A stretch of 64,000 bases of DNA, from the NCBI GenBank assembly GCA_036346155.1, contig JARFIY010000379.1, positions 1,278,001-1,342,000 of the forward strand, in the 5' to 3' direction. The notes under the pieces are model-generated. The model ran no database searches and was not told the DNA's origin. It saw nothing but the letters and a program-made list of their open reading frames with translations. The position numbers were made by a program, and so were the translations under genes. Of the stretch, positions 57,731 to 64,000 are shown piece after piece. The DNA comes from Sinelater perroti (taxonomy: Eukaryota; Arthropoda; Insecta; Coleoptera; Elateridae). Each line of letters opens with the position of its first letter. The stretch's first letter is position 1.

Positions 57731-58659
57731 GCCTCCCCATCTCTTTAATTCTGTTGTTTTATCAAGAATGATTTGTTCTTTATTTTTTATTTAGCCATTG
57801 TTTATTTCTTCCAATTCCTTAATATTTATATGAATTCCAAAAATGTGCCTTTCTTGTAAAATCTTTTAATTTTTTGCATTTTTCAGGCCAGCATCTCTCT
57901 GCTTCTAGTGCTGATGATTTTAACGTTTTCATTGTTGCATCAAGCAATGACTTTTCTAATTTCTTCCATCTTTCATCTACATTACTGTCTAACTCAGATG
58001 TTATTATGAGTTTTTTGAGGTACTTTATAGTTGAATGTTATTGTCCTTTAAAGTTTCTAGATTTAATTTTACTTGAAACATGACAGGATTATGATCAGAC
58101 ATAATATCTGCCCTGGGGTATGTTTATTATTGATTTAGCTGCTTTTCTATACCTGCTGCTGTTCAGAATAAAGTTAATTTGGTTTTTTACAATTTTATGT
58201 TTCAGTGATGTTCAAGTATGTAAACGTCTTTAGTCATTTTAAACCAAGCGTTGGTCATGTGTTGGTCTTTCTCTTCTGTCATTCCTTGCATACAACATAG
58301 TCCTTCTCCAACTTTCATATTAAAACCACCTAATATTATAGTAACATCTTAACCCTTAGTTTTTCTTGCTTCCTCTAATTGTTGATAGAAGTCCTCGATT
58401 TCATGATCTCGCTTTTCACCCGTTGAATATAGATCTGTATAATATTGATTCTGCCAATATTAGATTTCATCTGCAGCATTATTATTCGTTCAGAAAACTA
58501 TTTTACCTTTAAAAAAGACTTTTGTACATGTTTTTTAACCATAAGCGCAACCCCATAATAGTGCTTGGCATTGTTTTGTCCTATGCACTACATCATACCA
58601 TTGTTAATGCAACTTCTCCGTTTACAGGTCACTGAACATTGCTTATATGTAGAATGTCT

Positions 58660-59390
58660 ATGTTATAAAACTTTCGAGCTTGGAACATATTTTTTTATTC
58701 TGCGTTGTAATTCTAAGTGGACACCCAAATGTATTTCGCACCTCCTGATTATTTAAGATTTGTCAGCGGCTGGGGACCGATTGTTTAAAAACTTTAACCA
58801 TGCTAGTCTACAGGGAATCTTAATGTGGTGTTCCGTTGCTTTCCTCATTACAATGACATGACCTTGATAGAATTAATCTTTTCATCTATCCATGTTTCTT
58901 ATGTAATGAGCCACGTTACGAATAAGCCCTTTCCGCCTTATCTATATAGTGACGCAGCTGCTGCCCTACTCCCGGTCTTTGTCCCATATGACTACCTTCA
59001 TCTAGTTCTGCCTGCGGGTTAATGTAGTTTCCCAGGGTGTGGCACTTGAAGCTATAGGTAAGAGCTGGGTATCGCATAAGGATTAGTTACCAAAACCATC
59101 TTTTGTCCATAACATTCGATGCGACCGTTTCAATAGAAAGGTACTACCTCCATGACACTCATCTCCAGTATTAATTGATATTACTTTTTGTTCAGTTATT
59201 ATTTTAGTTAGTTCGTTTATTTCATTATCCGTCTTCTTCGTTTTAGACATCATCCTGCTTTTAATTCCATTTTTCGTTTCTTCTGCCTGTACTTGTTATG
59301 CTCCTTATTTTTGAAGCATTTTCTCTGCCTCATTCTCCAGGTGACCGTCCTTTGTTCTTTACCAGTGCCTTGCTACCGTCTTTTGTATTC
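58660..59390. other. Unassigned stretch between two parts of the LINE A endonuclease
   Basis: The endonuclease N-terminus (59,435) and its next recognisable strand (58,560) should be only some 150-200 bp apart, so about 0.6 kb is extra. It includes GTTCCGTTGCTTTCCTCATT near 58,830 and GACGCAGCTGCTGCCCTACT near 58,951. This may be a nested repeat or the 3' UTR of another LINE. Confidence 0.35.
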
Positions 59391-59730
59391 TTCCTTTCCA
59401 TTTTCCGTTCTTATGATCCAAGTTCCAAATTGTACCATTGAATTCATGCTAAATATCGTCAATGGTAAGACCTTCTGGCTTCCATGAATTGAAGTTTCAA
59501 GAATCTATCAGTTTAAGGTTGACGAGCGATAGGCCCACTACTGGAGTTTGACTATAGGGATGCCATCTATAGGCTTCAAACAGGCCTTAGTTGGATAGGG
59601 CATTTCTTTTGTAGTGTTAAGGTTAAACCACCTATGTTCGGTTGTCAGAGCCCTGTTTGTTATATAGCAGGAATACCACGTGCAGGTGGGGTTGACATTT
59701 GGGTGGCTAGATGTTGTCCCCATTTTATTA

Positions 59731-60342
59731 AATTCTTCCTCTATTTTCTGATCTCTTTGGGGAAGTTGTCAATGTTATATATTCTTGTTCCTTTGTTTTC
59801 TTGCCATTTTCACGATTTTTATCTTCTAATACCATGTTTTTTTTCAATGATTGGTGTAGAACAGCAACCTGTTCGTAATTTTATATCCTGTAAAGTGCTC
59901 TGATTACATTATTGCAGATAATTATAAAACAATTTAATCAAAATAACTCTAAAATCAGATGTTAAAAAAACTGCATTTTGTTTTAAAAGTTATCCAAATA
60001 AATACATCGACATAATGGAAATTATGTTTAGAAAATTCGTACATTTATTTAAATATTAAAATTGATTGCAAATAAATTCAAGAATTCTGCAACCATATCA
60101 AAAAGATGTCTTCAGATTTAATTTCAGCAAGGAAACAGAAAAATAGTTCAGACATTGTTGGCCTCAAACAATGATACATACCAAAACCAATATCTTGGAA
60201 AAATGTATTTATTCAACTACATGAGAAAAATAATCCTTTACACATTAACCACTAATCATTACAGCGATGCAACTCAAAGTAAATAACTAACACAAACGAT
60301 ATAACCCTGCCTGGTAGTTACATGTTAACTGAAAACAAAAAA
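59731..60342. other. Intergenic, AT-rich
   Basis: Between the LINE 5' head and the host gene's 3' end. No features recognised. Confidence 0.5.
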
Positions 60343-60348
60343 TTTATT
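60343..60348 (-). terminator. Poly(A) signal of the host gene
   Basis: AATAAA on the minus strand, 87 bases beyond the second ORF's stop codon. Confidence 0.7.
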
Positions 60349-60434
60349 TGACTCAAACATACTGTGAAATGTGAAAAACCACTGAACAGTACGAAAAATA
60401 ACGACCATTTGTTACAAAACCGAAGCTGCAGCGG

Positions 60435-60933
60435 TTAGGTAGCGGCGCTGGCCTCACTCGAGCTGACGCTGTCAGCACCGTTCACTTTAACATCGCTGCT
60501 TGCTTTGTTTTCTGCGGGCTTATTATCTGTGCTGGTTTTACTGCTCGCTTCCTGGGTGCTTTCAGCCTGAGCTGGCACCTCCTCCTGATCTGAATCAGAG
60601 AGGATTACTAGAAACAATGATGTCACCATGACGGCAGTTCTAGCCAGTTTTACACCTACCTTGCTCAGACCCAAAATCTGAACCATAGCTACTTTCAAAC
60701 TCATAGTTTGAGTCCGATAGGAAATCCTCGTAATCATCCTCTGGGTCATAATCATCATCATCATCGGTGATAATATCAAAATTATCATTCAGGAACAGGT
60801 CGGGGTCGCCTGGCGGCAGGCCAAATGGATTGAAGTCGATTTCATCACCAGATAAATATTCCAGCTCCTCGTCTTCATCTACATACTCCTGCTTGTGTGG
60901 GTTACCAACAAAATTCTCTCTCTGAAAGCCCAT
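60435..60933 (-). CDS. Acidic low-complexity protein, 142 aa (downstream ORF of dicistronic unit)
   Basis: Exons 60933-60660 and 60589-60435 are joined across a 70-base intron (donor GTAGGT, acceptor TGATTCAG), phase 1, creating an Asp at the junction. The protein starts MGFQRENFVGNPHKQEYVDE. A PFGLPPGDPDLFLNDNFDII segment (residues about 36-55) precedes a run of Asp/Glu/Tyr (about 56-92), and a Ser/Ala/Glu-rich tail ends SSSEASAAT. No known domain; it is probably largely disordered and could be nuclear or chaperone-like, but that is speculation. Its ATG (context CCATCATGG) lies 25 bases after the stop of the RRM-like ORF, in another frame, with no splice acceptor between, so both seem to share one mRNA. 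Without the splice the frame would end 6 residues after the donor, at 97 aa. Confidence 0.75.
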
Positions 60934-60958
60934 GATGGAAAATTCAATCTTCTACAAT

Positions 60959-61314
60959 CTACTGTTTGTCAATTATTTGCTCGGAGAGAGCAACAGCTGG
61001 CTTTCGGATGCGCTGTCGGGATGGCTTGATAACGATGTTCTTGTCGTTTATTTTCACAGTCTTGAGATGTTCGACAACCTCGTTGCGCGTCTCTTCGTCC
61101 GGGAAGACGACAAAACACCAGCGCCTCGATTTCTGCAACGCACGTGTTGCAAACTTTTAGTGTGAAAGTCTATACTTACCTGCCGGGGAAGGACCACCCT
61201 CGTGATGTCCGGATGCAGTTCCTTGATCTGCAGCTCCTCCTCGATTCTCACTGGCAGGCGAATGTATACTTTCAGCGCGTCGTTGTTCTCAACACTGCGG
61301 AGTGAAGCAGACAT
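60959..61314 (-). CDS. Small RRM-like RNA-binding protein, 102 aa
   Basis: Exons 61314-61180 and 61132-60959 are separated by a 47-base intron (GTAAGT donor, CGTTGCAG acceptor), phase 0. The protein begins MSASLRSVENNDALKVYIRL. It has an RNP2-like strand KVYIRLP (residues 15-21), a helix PVRIEEELQIKELHPDI, and after the intron an RNP1-like strand RRWCFVVFPD (48-57), a helix ETRNEVVEHLKTV and a last strand KNIVIKPS, with a basic tail. This is the beta-alpha-beta-beta-alpha-beta order of a single RRM of minimal length. RNP1 lacks the usual Gly, so RNA binding is likely but not certain. Codon use and GC are far above the surrounding DNA, and the splice sites are clean, which supports a live host gene. 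A start at 61485 joined through GTGAGT (61461) was tested and is out of frame. Confidence 0.78.
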
Positions 61315-61364
61315 TAATTATTGCGTTAACGACTTGACGATTTCCATAACCTAATTGTTTATTA

Positions 61365-61560
61365 CGCGTAAATAAAAACAAATGACGCACGGGGGGCGCG
61401 AGCCGCCGCAACACTTCGTGTTACCAGCCGCGATGGCGTCGCGCACCGCGCCAATACTCACCCCATAATTAGCAAAAACCAACATTTATCGGCGAATTCC
61501 ACGAAACGTGCACCTGCATCGCATATGCAAAAAATGTTGTTTGTACTACATTATGACGCG
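61365..61560 (-). promoter_or_regulatory. CpG-rich promoter/5' UTR region of the host gene
   Basis: Upstream of ATG 61314 lies GCGGCGGCTCGCGCCCCCCG (minus strand, near 61,400) and a CpG cluster, in contrast with AT-rich DNA beyond 61,570. A GGGGTGAGTATT at about 61,464-61,453 could be a 5' UTR exon donor. No TATA box was identified, as expected for a CpG-type promoter. Confidence 0.5.
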
Positions 61561-61569
61561 TGTGTATCC

Positions 61570-62125
61570 GCGGTTGGTTCGCTAATTTGACGCTAGATGG
61601 TAAGACGGTATCATTATGTATATAGGATGTTACAGTTTTTTTGCTTTTTTAAATCACTGATTAAAAAGTTCAAACCTGAGTAAAAAATTAGTAATTAAAG
61701 CTTACAGTTTTTAGTTAGCTATTTCAATTAAAATATTACTGATAAAGAATGCATAAACAGACTGTCCAGGGTTAATGTTAACTATAGGAACAAGTTTAGG
61801 AAGCTGATTCCTTATAGGAAAAGGAATAAAAATCATTTTTGCTTGTGATATAAATACGAGCCGTTTTAATAGTACTTTGCAACGTACGTACGTATACAAA
61901 TAAAAGAAAAAGTATAAACACAACTTAAGTGAGGCGAGTTTTCCCACAGGAAACTAACGAAGAAGAACACATATAAAAGTGTTTTCTTTTTCCTTCAGAG
62001 ATCATACCTTAAAGTTTGTTCCAATAGGTAATAAATAATTTAGTTTGTATAGAGTTAGCAGAGTGATAAAGTTGCAGAATATAAAATCTTTACAAATGAT
62101 TGTTAAAATTTTATTGTCATTTTTT
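61570..62125. other. AT-rich intergenic
   Basis: Nothing recognised apart from a CGTACGTACGTATAC run near 61,883. Confidence 0.45.
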
Positions 62126-62129
62126 TTCT

Positions 62130-64000
62130 GTGTCCTCCACTGATACCTCTCATGTCTGACGTCACCGCATTTAACTATTTTTTCTTCGGTCTTCCTCTTT
62201 TTCGCCTTCTCCTTCCTTTAATACTCACTTGCTATGTCTGCGCTCTGGCATTCTGCTAACATGTTCTAATCGTCTTAACCTTTGCACTTTAATGATTTGT
62301 TTTTCTTTTCTATATACCATCTTCGGTATTTGTTCTTCCTAACATTCTCCTTAGCACTTTGCTTTTCTATACTAAAAATTTCATTTTATTCCTCTTTGTT
62401 AAAATCCATGCCTCGGATCCGTACATTACCCCTGGTCTTACTACTGTCCCGTATAACCTTATTGTCGTTGCTCTGAAGACTTATTTTGATCTTGCCATTC
62501 TGTTTAATAAACCCATTGATTTGCCTATCTTATTCATTTTTTTTCTAATCCTTTGTTTTCTTTATTACTGCTAATAACTGTTACCCCCAAGTACTCAAAA
62601 TGGCTCACTTTTTTATAGATCGCTACGTCTTAAATCTGATGTATAATTACTAGTTTGTTGTTCCTCGTTTTATTATTAGGTATTTTATTTTATCTTCATT
62701 TCTTCTTAGTCTGTAAATTCTTACAGTTTCTTCCATTTTGCTAAAGGCATTTTTTAGTTACTTCTTCGATCTGATTACTAATGCTACGTCACCTGCATAG
62801 GGAGTTACTTGTTGTTTCCGCTGGTATATAGTCCCTTGTGTTTGTATTTCGCTATCTCTAAAAACTGTTTCTAGAATTAAATTAAATGGTACCGTTGATA
62901 ACGGATCCCCCTGTCTGACTACGGTCGTTACTGAGAAATTGAGATTCTTCCTTTTGCTACTATTTTGTTCTACGTGTCTGTCAGGGTTATCTTTGTTAAA
63001 CTGATCAACTTTTTTTGCGATTTGCAAATTTTTCATTGCTTGATATAGTTCGCTTCTGTCTATTGAGTCATAAGTCTTCACAAAATCAATAAAGAAGATA
63101 CCTAGGTTTGGTCGTAGTTTTGATTTTAAACCATTTTCAGCGTAAAGATCTGATCCGTTGTTGATCTTCCTCCTCTAAATCCCCCTTAATATTCTCCTGC
63201 TAGGTAGTCACGATAGGAACTTAATTTTTTTTTAATGATTCTTGCTAGTATTCTATAAGCAATGTCAAGCATTGAAATCTCCTGTAACTTCCGGAGATAG
63301 TTCTGTCTCCCTTTTTTGGAACCGAACATATCAGGGCGTTTCTCCATTGTTGAGGAATTCATTCTTCATGCCATACTTTCCTTATCAGTGTGATAATTGT
63401 ATTTCTCAATTAACTTTTTACAAATTTCAGTACTTCTGCGGCAATGCGGTGTTTTGATGTACTTTTATGATCTTTTATTTTTTCGCATTCATCTTCTATG
63501 TCTTAATCTGTTGGTTATTCTACTTCCACATTTTGTTCGTTGTCACCCCCGATATTTAAGATTTCGTCGAAATACTCCACCCACCTATTTAATTTTGCTT
63601 CCATATTTTCTATTAACTCCCCGTATTTATTCTTCAGGTGTGGCGTTACATTTTGTGAAGTGTCGCTTGTTTATTTTCTTATTTTTGTATGATGTATTTT
63701 TTCTTGTCTAGATACTTACTTCACTAATTTTCTTAGTATCTCCTATTTTTTTATTGTCTATTTGTTGATTCAAGAACATTAATCTTGCCTGGTTTAGTTT
63801 TTCTATTATTCTTTTACAGCTTTCCGTGAGCTACTTTTTGCTTTCTTTTAGTTTCCTAAGTCTCACGTATTGTTGTAAACTCTCTTACATGGCTTCTTTT
63901 ATCTGGTCTCAATCGTTCTGAATGTCCTTTTTCTAAGAATTTGTTTCCAATTTCTTGTTTAACTCTTTCTCTATTCTCTGTGTCGTGCCCTCTTTGAGCA
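62130..64000 (-). pseudogene. LINE family A copy 4: RT and C-terminus (runs off the window)
   Basis: Downward from 64,000: a Lys/Glu-rich linker; LNRWVEYFDEILNIGGDNEQ near 63,590; KHRIAAEVLKFVKS (fingers); IPQQWRNALICSVPKKGDRT near 63,360; a GGFRGGRSTTDQ-like block near 63,170; FIDFVKTYDSIDRSELYQAM near 63,090 (motif A); VVRQGDPLSTVPFNLILETV near 62,935 (motif B); TPYAGDVALVIRS near 62,793 (motif C, YADD changed to YAGD); HFEYLGVTVISSNKENKG near 62,605; and RLRRLEHVSRMPERRHSK near 62,280 (C-terminal GHVxRMPE block). Frameshifts occur, but the 107-codon ORF 63081-62758 spans motifs A to C. Inactive by the YAGD change alone. Confidence 0.85.

Larger units (their letters stand above)
56364..57732 (+). 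mobile_element. Penelope-like element (PLE) with GIY-YIG endonuclease remnant
   Basis: Flanked by an exact 10-bp duplication CTCCCCATCT (56354-56363 and 57733-57742). Terminal repeats are inverted (56397-56649 and 57474-57730), as is common in PLEs. The interior encodes only the C-terminal part of the PLE protein: HPVYRKPTHTDRYFHKQSNH near 56,715, FLPYIHRVTDRIGKILSKHK near 56,980, then the GIY-YIG nuclease in shifting frames (KEHKCHLRLNQPDKSAVAEH near 57,205) and LEIYKHKNNFNRDDGFNLPR near 57,338. RT palm motifs are absent, so the copy is 5'-truncated. PLEs retrotranspose through an RT joined to this nuclease. Confidence 0.92.
55620..59730 (-). pseudogene. LINE family A copy 3, split by a Penelope-like element
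   Basis: Read downward: a 5' head at about 59,710 (CCAAATGTCAACCCCACCTG, shared with 29.65 kb); VQFGTWIIRTENGKEEYKRR near 59,435 (endonuclease start); then, after a 0.7-kb unassigned stretch, YYGVALMVKKHVQKSFFKGK near 58,560, HEIEDFYQQLEEARKTKG, VTIILGGFNMKVGEGLCCM near 58,345, KNQINFILNSSRYRKAA near 58,190 and DIMSDHNPVMFQVKLNLETL near 58,100 (SDHNPV). The linker is DERWKKLEKSLLDATMKTLK near 57,985. The PLE lies at 57,732-56,364. RT fingers follow: RWGDHIKHLLNGNRSEQ, LFNGICRSGSITEEWLKSIF near 56,175, VILPKKN. A deletion of the palm then leads to the tail (SSEEEMRNMSKKQELISCLK, 55,895) and a stop near 55,629. Dead copy. Confidence 0.87.

Noticed and set aside
61462..61485. Upstream mini-exon (ATG at 61485, donor GTGAGT) joined to the RRM-like ORF
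   Set aside because: Joining to the CCGCAG acceptor at 61,296 gives a TGA at once; the reading frame does not match. It may still be a 5' UTR exon.

Overview
This is eukaryotic, almost certainly insect, nuclear DNA. It is AT-rich with long non-coding stretches, small GT-AG introns and a very high load of decayed transposable elements of kinds common in insects: mariner/Tc1, a pogo-type DNA transposon, jockey-like LINEs with gag-type zinc knuckles, EN-RT LINEs, and one Penelope-like element. The order cannot be fixed from this window. There is no bacterial gene organisation, no CRISPR array and no rRNA, and I recognised no tRNA gene.

Only one locus looks like a functioning host gene. At 61.3-60.4 kb on the minus strand, a two-exon 102-residue RRM-like protein is followed, 25 bases after its stop, by a second spliced ORF for a 142-residue very acidic protein. 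A CpG-rich block lies upstream and an AATAAA downstream. This looks like a dicistronic transcription unit.

Layout. 0-14 kb: transposase remnants (1-290 plus, 980-1852 minus, mariners at 4.6-5.1 and 5.65-6.2 kb plus), a CpG-rich foldback/tandem repeat at 7.7-8.2 kb, and a non-coding repeat at 12.3-13.4 kb with an AT microsatellite. 14.1-15.8 kb: a LINE of family A (EN plus RT). 16.9-17.35 kb: a compositionally distinct block, possibly regulatory. 17.6-21 kb: a mariner remnant and two jockey-like LINEs in opposite orientation, one apparently inserted into the other. 22.4-23.7 kb: further non-repetitive-looking sequence ending in a CpG island. 24.2-27.5 kb: two copies of an unusual LINE (family C) with a YLDD polymerase motif and C-terminal CCHC/endonuclease-like remnants. 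28.4-29.3 kb: an internally deleted mariner with perfect 24-bp terminal inverted repeats. 29.65-32.5 kb: LINE A. 32.9-43.2 kb: a pile-up of jockey-like copies, all on the plus strand, with a DUF4780-like ORF and a 39-bp coding minisatellite. 44.5-51.5 kb: mariner, Tc1 and LINE fragments. 52.45-55.6 kb: a pogo-like transposon with both terminal repeats and a nearly complete DDD transposase. 55.6-59.7 kb: LINE A on the minus strand, split by a Penelope-like element (56,364-57,732) that has a 10-bp target duplication and hammerhead-ribozyme-like motifs. 60.3-61.5 kb: the host gene. 62.1-64.0 kb: another minus-strand LINE A.

The transposons do not cooperate as a system; they are layered insertions. 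The most informative points are the nested PLE with its ribozyme-like inverted repeats, the dicistronic host gene, the YLDD LINE family, the repeated internal deletion of mariners with both coding ends kept, and the GC-rich islands that the transposons do not explain.
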